A program made the translations under genes and the position numbers. Shown piece after piece: positions 33,287 to 41,648 of a DNA stretch of 64,000 nt; position 1 is the first letter of the stretch, and each line of letters starts with the position of its first letter. The stretch lies in NCBI GenBank assembly GCA_034933305.1, contig JAYFNU010000001.1, positions 178,921 to 242,920 of the forward strand, in the 5' to 3' direction. The stretch is from JAYFNU01 sp034933305. GTDB lineage: Bacteria; Bacillota; Clostridia; Oscillospirales; Ruminococcaceae. Under the pieces are notes generated by a model, which searched no databases, was not told where the DNA came from, and saw only the letters and a list, made by a program, of their open reading frames with translations.

Positions 33287-34468
33287 CTAAAAATAGCTGA
33301 CCTTGATGCGCTTGCCCATCTGCTGCAAGCAGGCGGACAGCTCTTCGACGAGGCGCATCTTGATGTTGAAGTTGATGGGCAGGTCGGGATTCTGGTGGGC
33401 GGGGTTGACGGCCCGGCCGACGAAGAAGTTGATGTCGGTCGCCTCCTCGAACAGCAGCCGCGCGATCTGCGAAGCGCCGTCCTTTTTGTAGCACCACTGC
33501 TCGTAGGAGCGATTGTCGGCGAGATAGCTCTTTGCGTAGTCGAGCACGCGGTTGATGGTGACGACGCCCTCCGTCACGAGGTCGGCGCCCTCGAGCTTCG
33601 CGATGGGCGGGATGTCCGGGTCGGGAAAGTCGAGCTGCGGCACGAGCGGCTTGCCGAGATACTGCGCGGCGATGGTCGACGTCGTGCCGCCGCAGACGAT
33701 GTGCTTTCCGTTCTTCGCAAAGAACAGGGCCATCATCTTTTTGCAGTCGTCGCGGCTGGACGGCGGGCCGATGACGAGATTGACCGGTTCGCGCCGCCGG
33801 ATGCGCACCGCGCACACCGTCGCGTCGTCGCCCGGCTTGCCCTCGTACAGCTTGTTGGTCTGCTCGAGCAGGATCGTCGCGAGCGTTTTCGCGGTGAAGC
33901 CCACCTGCCAGAAGGTCTCCATGAAGTCGATGATCTCCTCGCGCTTCCAGCCGAAATTATAGCTGACGCCGACGCCCGCGTGCTCGACCCCGTCGCTGAA
34001 GGCGACGAACAGATCGTTTTCGCGCACGGCGATATCGGAGCGCAGGATCTTTTTGCCGGCGATCGTCAGCTCCGTCACGGGCAGCTCGACGTTTTTTCCG
34101 TCGCGCAGCAGCAGCGCGCGCGGGTTGTCGAACTGGATGATCTCGGCGCGCCGGTTGCCGGCGATGCGCAGGATGGTGAACGTCGAATAGGCGACGCCGC
34201 GCACCGAGCAGACGGGCAGCGTCGCGGCGATGGTCGACACGGCCTCCTCGAGGGGGAGGCCCGCCGCGATCATCGTGGAGATAATCTTCGAGGTGAGCGT
34301 CGACAGGATGCTCGCCTTGACGCCGCTGCCGAGCCCGTCCGCCAGCACGACGACGACCGAATCGTCGTCGGCCTGCGCGACCTCGACGTGGTCGCCGCAC
34401 AGCTGTTCGCCGGCGTGGCGCAGGCTCAGATAGCCGACGTCGGTGCACAGGTCATTCGTTTTCGTCAT
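33287..34468 (-). CDS. SpoIIE-type PP2C serine phosphatase with C-terminal extension
   Basis: 393 residues. PP2C/SpoIIE phosphatase domain (about 10-230) with metal-binding VVVLADGLGSGVKAS, VAFSDGVEHAG and GKPGDDATVCAV. An additional domain of about 150 residues (about 240-393) includes VCGGTTSTIAAQYLGKP; I do not recognise it beyond its association with such phosphatases in hydrogenase clusters. The stop of the sensory hydrogenase gene overlaps its start by 17 nt. With the kinase in the same operon it forms a likely phosphorylation/dephosphorylation pair controlled by the hydrogenase sensor. Confidence 0.88.
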   Translation of the reverse strand: MTKTNDLCTDVGYLSLRHAGEQLCGDHVEVAQADDDSVVVVLADGLGSGVKASILSTLTSKIISTMIAAGLPLEEAVSTIAATLPVCSVRGVAYSTFTILRIAGNRRAEIIQFDNPRALLLRDGKNVELPVTELTIAGKKILRSDIAVRENDLFVAFSDGVEHAGVGVSYNFGWKREEIIDFMETFWQVGFTAKTLATILLEQTNKLYEGKPGDDATVCAVRIRRREPVNLVIGPPSSRDDCKKMMALFFAKNGKHIVCGGTTSTIAAQYLGKPLVPQLDFPDPDIPPIAKLEGADLVTEGVVTINRVLDYAKSYLADNRSYEQWCYKKDGASQIARLLFEEATDINFFVGRAVNPAHQNPDLPINFNIKMRLVEELSACLQQMGKRIKVSYF

Positions 34469-36128
34469 GGGGGATGGACTCCTTGAGCTTCGTCAGCGCG
34501 ATCTTCGTTTCGGCCGCCGTCTCGCCGAGCAGCGAGGCGATCTCCTGCACGATGCGCATCTGTTTGTCGACGACCTTGTCGGCGATCTCCGCCGTCTGGC
34601 GGCCGAGCTCCTGTTTTTCGCGGCGGGCGTTCTCTTCGTCGGTCACGTCGCGCAGAATGGTGATGAGCGAATGCGACGCGCGGTCGCAGACGATCGTCTC
34701 GTCGAGCCAGCGGCCGTATTCGGCGAAGTAGTCTCGCCGGCCGCGCACCTCCTTGCCGCCGAGGACGTCGAGGAAGGGCAGCGGGTCGAGGATGCGCACG
34801 ACCTGCTCGCCGAGCACGTCGGCCTGGGCGCGGATATTGAGCATCGTCATCGCCGCCTGGTTGATCTGCTGGACCTCGAGATCCTCGTTGACGACGAGGA
34901 TGCCGTTGGGCGTGTTCGCGAGGATGCTCGTCGTGAATTTCTCGGATTTGTCCATGAGATAGGGCAGACACATGCTGATGTCGGCCTTGCCCTGCAGCAC
35001 CGCGACGGCCTTTTCGCGGCAGGTGTCGTAGCCGCACGTGCCGCAGTTGAGTTCGTCCTCGGGCCCGAATTTTCCCGTGCGGCGCAGCACCTCGCGGATC
35101 TGCTCCTCGCCCGGCATCACCTGCGCGCAGCCGATGTATTCGCGCCGCTGGGTGAGCATCTCCGGGGCGGGCTGCGCGACGTCGAAGTCCTTTGCGCCCG
35201 CGTAATTGACCGTTGCCTGATAGTGCCGCACGGGGGAATTGCGGTATTTCTCCATGATGGGGCCGCCGATGCAGCTGCCCGCGCACGCCGACATCTCGAT
35301 GAAGCAGCGCGACAGGCCGCCCGCGGCGATATCCTCGAGCGCCGCCTTGCAGTTTTCCGTGCCGTCGACGGTGAGGTATGTATACCCCTTCGCGGTGCAG
35401 TCCATGGATTTGAGGATGCCGCCGACGGTGGGGAAGAGGCGGGTCCTGCTCTCGTCGCTGCTGTCGCTGCCGGACTCGAGCTGAATGCCGGCGGCCTTGA
35501 ACATGGCGTTGAGCTCGGCGAAGGTGAGCACCGCGTCGACCGACGCCCCGCCGGCCTCCTCTTTTTTGGACACGCAGGGGCCGATGAAAACGGTCTTCGC
35601 GTCGGGGTGACGCCGCTTGATGTCGTCGCAGTGGGCGCGCATGGGCGTGACGACGGGCGCGAGGTATTTCATGAGCTGCGGATAATGCTTGCCGATGAGC
35701 AGATTGACCGAGTTGCAGCAGGAGCTGATGACGAGCTCCATGCTGCCCTCGCTGAGGATGCGGTCGTATTCGCGCTTGACGAGCGTCGCGCCGACGGCCG
35801 TCTCCTCCGCGTCGGCGAAGCCGAGCTTTCGCAGCGCCGCGCGCATCGCCGTCATGCAGCTGTCCTCGTAATAGGCCTTGAAGGAGGGCGCGACGCTCGC
35901 AAAGACGGGCGCGCCGCCCGCGAGCAGCACCCGAACGGTCTCGGTGCTGTCGGCGATCTCCTTCGCGTCCTGCGGACAGACGACGAAGCACTGCCCGCAC
36001 AGGATGCATTCCTCGGACACGATGTGCGCCTGGTTGCCCGAAAAGCGGATGGATTTCACAGGGCAATGGCGGATACACTTGTAGCAGTTCTTGCAGTTCG
36101 ATTTTTTAAGACGCAGTATCTCAGACAT
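34452..36128 (-). CDS. Sensory [FeFe] hydrogenase, group C (HydS-like) with PAS domain
   Basis: 558 residues. Two N-terminal 4Fe-4S motifs (CKNCYKCIRHCP at 12-23 and CILCGQCFVVCP at 41-52). H-cluster-like domain (about 65-330): L1 SSCCNSVN (135-142), L2 FIGPCVSKKEE (181-191), L3 EMSACAGSCIGG (278-289). A further Fe-S domain CGTCGYDTCREKA (362-374) ends at Cys387. PAS domain about 400-495 and a coiled-coil-like helix about 496-550. This layout defines putative H2-sensing group C enzymes, which signal rather than catalyse. GAGG is 7 nt before the ATG at 36128. The paired phosphatase and kinase are in the same operon. Confidence 0.92.
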   Translation of the reverse strand: MSEILRLKKSNCKNCYKCIRHCPVKSIRFSGNQAHIVSEECILCGQCFVVCPQDAKEIADSTETVRVLLAGGAPVFASVAPSFKAYYEDSCMTAMRAALRKLGFADAEETAVGATLVKREYDRILSEGSMELVISSCCNSVNLLIGKHYPQLMKYLAPVVTPMRAHCDDIKRRHPDAKTVFIGPCVSKKEEAGGASVDAVLTFAELNAMFKAAGIQLESGSDSSDESRTRLFPTVGGILKSMDCTAKGYTYLTVDGTENCKAALEDIAAGGLSRCFIEMSACAGSCIGGPIMEKYRNSPVRHYQATVNYAGAKDFDVAQPAPEMLTQRREYIGCAQVMPGEEQIREVLRRTGKFGPEDELNCGTCGYDTCREKAVAVLQGKADISMCLPYLMDKSEKFTTSILANTPNGILVVNEDLEVQQINQAAMTMLNIRAQADVLGEQVVRILDPLPFLDVLGGKEVRGRRDYFAEYGRWLDETIVCDRASHSLITILRDVTDEENARREKQELGRQTAEIADKVVDKQMRIVQEIASLLGETAAETKIALTKLKESIPHDENE

Positions 36129-36137
36129 CAAAAGGCC

Positions 36138-36533
36138 TCATTTTCTGCTGTTCGCTTTATTCATGAAACGGTCGGCATCGACGATGAACCGCTCGTGCGT
36201 CCCCTCGCCGATGACCCCCGCGGCGTCGTGCGCCGTGACGCGAAAAACGAGCCGGCGGCCGTCGACGGCCGTCAGTTCGCTTTCACACCAGACGGCCGCC
36301 CCGAGGGGCGTCGCCGCGATATGGGAGATGCCGAGCTTCGTGCCGACCGTCGTCGCGCCCGCTTCGAGGAGCGGCGCGACGCTGTTCGCCGCCGCCGCTT
36401 CCATGAGCGCGATCATCGCCGGCGTCGCGAGGACGCAGAGCGTGCCGCTGCCCATCGCGGCCGCGGTGCGGGCCGCGTCGACCCGTGCGTCCGCCCGGCC
36501 CCGGACGCCGGCGCTGAGCCGGACGTCAGACAT
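36138..36533 (-). CDS. FlK-like acyl-CoA thioesterase (hot-dog fold)
   Basis: 131 residues matching the fluoroacetyl-CoA thioesterase-like family: MGSGTLCVLATPAMIALMEAAA contains the Thr and Glu, and VGTKLGISHIAATP the His, of the catalytic triad (positions about 35-85). In anaerobes such proteins probably hydrolyse a small acyl-CoA; fluoroacetate resistance is unlikely to be the role. Its start overlaps the ferredoxin gene's end by 8 nt (ATGTCTGA). A thioesterase inside an AdhE/hydrogenase operon suggests acyl-CoA overflow or CoA recycling. Confidence 0.87.
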   Translation of the reverse strand: MSDVRLSAGVRGRADARVDAARTAAAMGSGTLCVLATPAMIALMEAAAANSVAPLLEAGATTVGTKLGISHIAATPLGAAVWCESELTAVDGRRLVFRVTAHDAAGVIGEGTHERFIVDADRFMNKANSRK

Positions 36534-36765
36534 GGGGCAGGACTTCCTTTTCGAAGAAATCCCCGACTGTTTCGGGGCTGACGGAATACGGCTTGCCGTC
36601 GACGGTGACGTTGACGCCCGTCTGGCATTTGCCCATGCAGAAGGTCCCCGCGAGCTCGATCTTGTCCTTGAGCTTGTGCGCGGCGATATCGTGCTGCAGC
36701 TGTTCGACGACCTGCCGCGAGCCCTTGAGGTGGCAGGAGCTTCCGATGCATACCGTGATTTTCAT
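36526..36765 (-). CDS. Thioredoxin-like 2Fe-2S ferredoxin (NuoE C-terminal type)
   Basis: 79 residues. Four Cys in the order CIGSSC (6-11) and FCMGKC (42-47) form the thioredoxin-like [2Fe-2S] site; GVNVTVDGKPYSVSPETV matches the family C-terminal half. It probably shuttles electrons to or from a hydrogenase encoded downstream. Similar stand-alone NuoE-like ferredoxins accompany HydS/HydB genes in Clostridia. Followed directly by the thioesterase gene. Confidence 0.9.
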   Translation of the reverse strand: MKITVCIGSSCHLKGSRQVVEQLQHDIAAHKLKDKIELAGTFCMGKCQTGVNVTVDGKPYSVSPETVGDFFEKEVLPHV

Positions 36766-36776
36766 AGCGTTCTCCT

Positions 36777-37532
36777 TTATTCGTAATCGACGACGCTGAC
36801 CCAGCTCAGCAGCAGCTCGCGCTCCCGCGGGTTGCCCTTGACCGACTGGGACGCCGCGACGATGGGCATCCAGGACTGCACATACTGCTTTGCAGTATCG
36901 CTCATTTTGCAGAATACGTCAAGATAACGTTCGGCGAGATCGATCTCCCCCGCGAGCCAGAACAGAAGATAGGTGCGCGCCGCGTCGGCCGAGGCGTTGC
37001 CCTGCGTCGCGTGCGACCAGTCGAGGATGTACAGCTCGTCGCGCGGGGTGACGATGACATTGGAGGGATTGAAGTCCCCATGGCAGACCTTGCTGTGGCG
37101 CGGCATCCCCTCGAGCCGCGTGTGCAGCTCGTAGCGCGTCGTCGCGTCGAGCGCGCTCTCGCTGATCTTGCGGTCCATCTTGTCTCGCAGCTTGTTGAGC
37201 AGCGGCGCCTTTTTCGACAGCACCTCGAGCTGCAGCGCGACAAAGCGGTCGAGATACTCGTTTTTCTTTTCCGGGTGTTCGTCCATGAGCTGCCGCAGCG
37301 TCTTGCCGGGGATGTATTCGGAGCGGATGGCCCATTTGCCCTCGAGCTTGAGGACCTCGAGGATCTTCGGGATGCGCAGGCCCGTCTCCTCGACGCGGGC
37401 CTGGTTGAGCGCCTCGTTGAGGACGTCGGCTTTTGAATAATCCTCGTCGAACACCTTGAGCGCGGTGTCGCCGTCGCGGTAGACGGTCTTCGAGGTGCGC
37501 ACCGCAAGGATCTTGTCTGCCTGTATGCTCAT
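36777..37532 (-). CDS. APH-family (aminoglycoside phosphotransferase-like) kinase
   Basis: 251 residues with a protein-kinase-like fold. TVYRDGDTALKVFDED near residue 20 has the nucleotide-binding Lys, KVCHGDFNPSNVIV (about 147-160) is the catalytic loop (HGDxxxxN) and ELYILDWSHA (about 165-174) the metal-binding DW motif. APH/choline kinase-like members phosphorylate small molecules or Ser/Thr; context with a PP2C phosphatase and a sensory hydrogenase favours a signalling role. AGGAGG precedes the ATG. It lies 13 nt downstream of adhE. Confidence 0.85.
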   Translation of the reverse strand: MSIQADKILAVRTSKTVYRDGDTALKVFDEDYSKADVLNEALNQARVEETGLRIPKILEVLKLEGKWAIRSEYIPGKTLRQLMDEHPEKKNEYLDRFVALQLEVLSKKAPLLNKLRDKMDRKISESALDATTRYELHTRLEGMPRHSKVCHGDFNPSNVIVTPRDELYILDWSHATQGNASADAARTYLLFWLAGEIDLAERYLDVFCKMSDTAKQYVQSWMPIVAASQSVKGNPRERELLLSWVSVVDYE

Positions 37533-37545
37533 CTGTACGTCCTCC

Positions 37546-40173
37546 TTAAATGACTTCGTGTTCGCCGTAATAGGCGTTGAGGTACATCCGGCGGATCTCG
37601 CCCAGCAGCGGGTAGCGCGGGTTGGCGCCCGTGCACTGGTCGTCGAAGGCCTGCTCCGTCATGGCGTCGAGCCGGGCGAGGAAATCGGCCTCGTCCGGGG
37701 CGTAATCGCGGATCGTCGGCCGGATGCCGACGCGCTCTTTCAGCGCGTCGATCTTTGCGATAAGGCCCTCGAGCTTCTGCGCGTCCGTCTTGCCGGACAC
37801 GCCCAGCGCGTCGGCGACCTCGGCATAGCGCGCAAGGGTGTGCGGGTGGTCGTACTGCGGGAAGGTCCCCATCTTCGCGGGCACCTCGGCCGCGTTAAAG
37901 CGCAGCACTTCGTCGATCATCAGGGCGTTCGCGATGCCGTGGGGGATGTGGTGGAAGGCGCCGAGCTTGTGCGCCATCGAATGGCAGACGCCGAGGAAGG
38001 CGTTCGCAAAGGCCATGCCGGCCATCGTGGCGGCGTTCGCCATCTTCTCGCGCGCCGCGGGATCGGGCGTGCCCGAGCAGGCGCTGTCGTACGCCGCGGG
38101 AAGATGCGCGAAGATCATCTGCAGCGAACGGATCGCGAGGCCGTCGGTATAGTCCGTCGCCATCATCGAGGCATATGCCTCGAGCGCGTGGGTCACGGCG
38201 TCGATGCCGGATGAACTCGTGAGCCCCTTCGGCGCGTTCATCATCATGTCGGCGTCGACGATGGCCATCTTCGGCAGCAGTTCGTAGTCGGCGAGGGGGT
38301 ACTTGACGCCGCTGTTCTCGTCCGTGATGACGGCGAAGGGCGTGACCTCCGAGCCGGTGCCCGCCGAGGTCGGCACCGCGATGAAGTAGGCTTTTTCGCC
38401 CATTTTCGGGAAGGTGTAGACGCGCTTGCGGATGTCCATGAAGCGCATCGCCATGTCCATGAAGTCCGCCTCGGGGTGCTCGTAAAGCACCCACATGATC
38501 TTGCCGGCGTCCATCGCGGAGCCGCCGCCGACGGCGATGATGACGTCGGGGCGGAAGGCCTCCATGCGCTTCGCGCCCTCCTTGGCGCAGCCGAGCGTCG
38601 GATCGGGCGCGACGTCGGCGAAAACGGTATATTCGATGCCGAGCGACGCAAGCCTGCTCTCGATGGGCTTTGTGTAGCCGCTGTTGAACAGAAAGCTGTC
38701 CGTCACGATGAAGGCGCGCTTTTTGTGCAGCACCGCGCCGAGCTCGTCGAGCGCGACGGGCAGGCAGCCTTTTTTGATGTATACCTTTTCGGGCGCGCGG
38801 AACCACAGCATGTTCTCTCTCCTCTCGGCGACGGTCTTGATGTTGAGCAGGTGCTTGACGCCCACGTTTTCGGACACGCTGTTGCCGCCCCAGCTGCCGC
38901 AGCCGAGCGTCAGCGACGGCGCGAGCCGGAAGTTGTACAGATCGCCGATGCCGCCGTGGGAGGAGGGGGTGTTGACGAGGATGCGGCAGGTCTTCATGCG
39001 CGCCGCAAATTCATCGAGCTTCCCGCGCGCGGTGAGCGCGTTGAGGTAGATCGACGCGGTGTGGCCGTAGCCGCCGTCGGCGATGAGCCGCTCCGCCTTT
39101 GCGAAGGCGTCTTCGATATTTTTCGCCTTGTACATCGCGAGCACCGGCGACAGCTTTTCGTGCGCGAACTGCTCGTCGGGCTCGACGCTCGTCACCTCGC
39201 CGATGAGGATCTTCGTCTGCGCGGGCACCTCGACGCCCGCGAGCCGCGCGATGACCGCCGCCGGCTGGCCGACGATCTTCGCGTTGAGCGCGCCGTTGAT
39301 GAGGATCGTGCCGCGGAGCTTCTGCGTCTCTTCCGCGCTGAGGAAATAACAGCCGCGCGCCGCGAATTCCGCGCGCACCGCGCCGTACACGTCCGCGAGC
39401 ACGATGACCGACTGCTCCGACGCGCAGATCATGCCGTTGTCAAAGGTCTTCGAGTGGATGATCGAGCTGACCGCGAGCGGGATGTCCGCCGTGTCGTCGA
39501 TGACGGCGGGCGTGTTGCCCGCGCCGACGCCCAGCGCCGGCTTGCCGCTCGAATAGGACGCCCGGACCATGCCGGGGCCGCCCGTCGCGAGGAAGATGTC
39601 CGCTTCCTTCATCGCGAGGTTCGTCATCTCGAGGCTCGGCACGTCGACCCAGCCGATGATGTCCTTCGGCGCGCCCGCCGCAACGGCCGCTTCGAGCACG
39701 ATCTTCGCCGCCTCGATCGTGCAGCCCTTCGCGCGCGGGTGCGGGCTGATGAGGATGCCGTTGCGCGTCTTGAGCGCGAGCAGCGTCTTGAAGATGGCCG
39801 TCGATGTGGGGTTGGTCGTCGGGATGACTGCCGCGATGACGCCGATGGGCTCGGCGATCCGCTCGATGCCGAACGCCTCGTCGCGCTCGATGACGCCGCA
39901 GGTCGGTGTGCCCTTATAGGCGTTGTAGATGTACTCGGCGGCGTAGTTGTTTTTGATGACCTTGTCCTCGACCACGCCCATGCCCGTCTCGGCGACTGCC
40001 AGCTTCGCGAGCGGCAGACGCGCCTGGTTCGCGGCGATCGCCGCCGCCTTGAAGATCGCGTCGACCTGCGCCTGCGTGTACTGCGCGTAGGCCCGCTGCG
40101 CTTCGCGCACCTGCGCGAGCCGCGCCTCCAGCTTTTCGACGCTGTCGACGACGGGGTATGTTCTCTCGTTCAT
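37546..40173 (-). CDS. adhE: Bifunctional acetaldehyde/alcohol dehydrogenase AdhE
   Basis: Reduces acetyl-CoA to acetaldehyde and then ethanol, oxidising two NADH. 875 residues, normal for AdhE. N-terminal CoA-acylating aldehyde dehydrogenase (about 1-440) with the catalytic Cys in DNGMICASEQS (about 246) and GVGAGNTPA. C-terminal iron-dependent alcohol dehydrogenase (about 450-870) with GGGSAMDAGK (about 540) and metal-ligand His in AVTHALEAY and GVCHSMAHKLGAFHHIPHG. The ATG at 40173 follows GGAGGG. A Rex-like site sits about 45 nt upstream. First gene of a seven-gene operon running to 31853. Confidence 0.97.
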   Translation of the reverse strand: MNERTYPVVDSVEKLEARLAQVREAQRAYAQYTQAQVDAIFKAAAIAANQARLPLAKLAVAETGMGVVEDKVIKNNYAAEYIYNAYKGTPTCGVIERDEAFGIERIAEPIGVIAAVIPTTNPTSTAIFKTLLALKTRNGILISPHPRAKGCTIEAAKIVLEAAVAAGAPKDIIGWVDVPSLEMTNLAMKEADIFLATGGPGMVRASYSSGKPALGVGAGNTPAVIDDTADIPLAVSSIIHSKTFDNGMICASEQSVIVLADVYGAVRAEFAARGCYFLSAEETQKLRGTILINGALNAKIVGQPAAVIARLAGVEVPAQTKILIGEVTSVEPDEQFAHEKLSPVLAMYKAKNIEDAFAKAERLIADGGYGHTASIYLNALTARGKLDEFAARMKTCRILVNTPSSHGGIGDLYNFRLAPSLTLGCGSWGGNSVSENVGVKHLLNIKTVAERRENMLWFRAPEKVYIKKGCLPVALDELGAVLHKKRAFIVTDSFLFNSGYTKPIESRLASLGIEYTVFADVAPDPTLGCAKEGAKRMEAFRPDVIIAVGGGSAMDAGKIMWVLYEHPEADFMDMAMRFMDIRKRVYTFPKMGEKAYFIAVPTSAGTGSEVTPFAVITDENSGVKYPLADYELLPKMAIVDADMMMNAPKGLTSSSGIDAVTHALEAYASMMATDYTDGLAIRSLQMIFAHLPAAYDSACSGTPDPAAREKMANAATMAGMAFANAFLGVCHSMAHKLGAFHHIPHGIANALMIDEVLRFNAAEVPAKMGTFPQYDHPHTLARYAEVADALGVSGKTDAQKLEGLIAKIDALKERVGIRPTIRDYAPDEADFLARLDAMTEQAFDDQCTGANPRYPLLGEIRRMYLNAYYGEHEVI

Positions 40174-40214
40174 GGTGTTCCCTCCGTATGCCGCGCCCGC
40201 GGTATTTCCTGACT

Positions 40215-40232
40215 TCGTTAAAAGTTTAACAC
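40215..40232 (-). promoter_or_regulatory. Rex-like redox operator upstream of adhE
   Basis: TCGTTAAAAGTTTAACAC matches 12 of 14 defined positions of the Rex consensus TTGTTAA-N4-TTAACAA; the inner GTTAA-N4-TTAAC is perfect. Rex represses adhE at low NADH/NAD+ in Clostridia (established). Binding here is inferred. Confidence 0.75.
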
Positions 40233-40301
40233 ATTCGGGCGCCAAAGGGAAATATAAAAAAACGCATGCCGGTATAACGCGGCCGATATGCGGCGGGGAA
40301 G

Positions 40302-41222
40302 CTACATCTGCCGCTTGAAGCGGGTCAGCTGGTCGATGAATGCCTTGTCGAGCGGCGAAAGCGCATAGCTTTGCCGGCAAACGAGGACGTCCTTGTAGGT
40401 GCGGGCATCCTCGGGGCAGTCGCGCTCGACGAGGCCGAACCGCGCGAGCAGCGGCGCGGGGATGGGGGAGACCCACATGAAGGCGCCGGGCACGTCGGCG
40501 AGCAGCTGCATCTGGCTCGCGCGTTCAAAGACGAAAATGCGCCGTGAGACGTCGGGGGACAGCTCGTCGGCCCGCACGCTGCGCATGGGCAGCGACGGCA
40601 CGTAGGGATCGGCGTGCGCGATCTCGACAAAGGGCGCGAGATCGGCGATGCCGATGGCCTCCCTGTGCGCGAGCGGATGGCTTTTCGCCATGACGAGGCG
40701 ATAGCGGAACTCGCACACGAGCTCGCCGCGCAGGCCCTTGTCCCGCAGCAGCTCGCGGTAGGAGGCGTCGTATTTCGTCTGATAGCGCAGAATGGCGAGC
40801 GCGTAGTCGGCGTTGAGGATATTGGAGACGGCCCGCATCGCGTTGGTCTCCTTATAATAGAGCTCGTATTTTTTCGAGGGGTCGAGCTGCCGCACGAATT
40901 CCGTAAAAGCACAGGAAATGTAGCTCGCGCGCGGCACCGAGACCGAGAACCGCTCGGTGTCGGACGTCTCGCCGTGATAGAGCTTTTCGACGGCGTCGAC
41001 CTGCCGCAGGATGGCCCGCGCGTAACCGAGGAATTCCTCGCCCTGCGCCGTCGGGAAGATGCCCTTCGGCGTGCGCTTGAAGATCTCGATGCCAAGGTCG
41101 TCCTCCAGCTCGCGGATGGCGCGGCTGAGGTTGGGCTGGCTCATGTACAGCCGCTCGGCCGCTTTCGTCATCGAAGCGTCGCTCGCGACCTCGAGCGCAT
41201 ATTTCAGATGCAGCAGATTCAA
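40302..41222 (-). CDS. LysR-family transcriptional regulator
   Basis: 306 residues. N-terminal winged helix-turn-helix (about 1-60, LKYALEVASDASMTKAAERL, then MSQPNLSRAIRELEDDLG) and an effector-binding domain (about 90-300). The start is TTG at 41222, with GGGGGAGG 8 nt upstream; the in-frame ATG 24 nt further out lacks a ribosome site, and a longer open frame runs through the tRNA gene and is not coding. An extended -10 (TGGTATAAT) precedes it. It lies directly upstream of adhE on the same strand, but adhE has its own control region. Confidence 0.9.
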   Translation of the reverse strand: MNLLHLKYALEVASDASMTKAAERLYMSQPNLSRAIRELEDDLGIEIFKRTPKGIFPTAQGEEFLGYARAILRQVDAVEKLYHGETSDTERFSVSVPRASYISCAFTEFVRQLDPSKKYELYYKETNAMRAVSNILNADYALAILRYQTKYDASYRELLRDKGLRGELVCEFRYRLVMAKSHPLAHREAIGIADLAPFVEIAHADPYVPSLPMRSVRADELSPDVSRRIFVFERASQMQLLADVPGAFMWVSPIPAPLLARFGLVERDCPEDARTYKDVLVCRQSYALSPLDKAFIDQLTRFKRQM

Positions 41223-41262
41223 GGCGTCTTCCTCCCCCGGCCGCATCGCGCGGCTTGTCAGT

Positions 41263-41271
41263 ATTATACCA
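41263..41271 (-). promoter_or_regulatory. Extended -10 promoter of the LysR gene
   Basis: TGGTATAAT on the minus strand, with TATAAT at 41263-41268; no clear -35. About 40 nt before the TTG start. Confidence 0.6.
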
Positions 41272-41361
41272 GAAACGGCCGCCGATAAAAAGCGGCCCGC
41301 CGCATGGGAGCAGGGAAAGGCCGCCTGCCGCGGCGCCGTTCCTGCAAAACCGAAGCGGGAA

Positions 41362-41401
41362 AATAAAAACCCGCCGCAAGCGTATGTCGCTTGCGGCGGG
41401 T
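41362..41401 (-). terminator. Terminator of tRNA-Leu
   Basis: A 14-bp perfect stem (41369-41382 with 41388-41401), then TTTTT leftward (41364-41368). It abuts the encoded CCA end. Confidence 0.92.
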
Positions 41402-41487
41402 GGTGCGGATAACAGGAGTTGAACCTGCATGAACTTGCGTTCACTGGAACCTGAATCCAGCGCGTCTGCCAATTCCGCCATATCCGC
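41401..41487 (-). tRNA. tRNA-Leu (anticodon CAG)
   Basis: 87-nt cloverleaf with CCA encoded. Acceptor GCGGATA pairs with the 3' TATCCGC; the D-arm contains GGCAGACGCGC. The anticodon arm is CTGGA-TTCAGGT-TCCAG, giving anticodon CAG (reads CUG). A long variable arm typical of class II tRNA-Leu is present, and the T-arm has GGTTCAACTCC. Single tRNA gene on the minus strand with its own terminator. Confidence 0.96.
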
Positions 41488-41601
41488 ATATATGTAAACG
41501 CGGCGGAGCCGCGAATACCGATAAGGCGCTTAAATATGATAGCATCCGCCGCCGGTTTTGTCAATCGGCGCGGCGCAAAATTTTCGTCCCGCGGCGGGGA
41601 C

Positions 41602-41633
41602 AAAAAACGGGCGGCGGGATCTTCCGCCGCCCG
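41602..41633 (-). terminator. Terminator of the second alcohol dehydrogenase gene
   Basis: CGGGCGGCGG/CCGCCGCCCG stem (41608-41617 with 41624-41633), loop GATCTT, then six T residues leftward. Confidence 0.93.
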
Positions 41634-41648
41634 CCTGTTTTCGGGGGA

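Noticed and set aside
36138..36533. Fluoroacetate resistance gene
   Set aside because: FlK-like fold members are common in anaerobes without fluoroacetate exposure, and the operon context is fermentation.
41223..41603. N-terminal extension of the LysR gene through the tRNA region
   Set aside because: The open frame runs across tRNA-Leu and its terminator; the LysR homology begins at the TTG with a good ribosome site.
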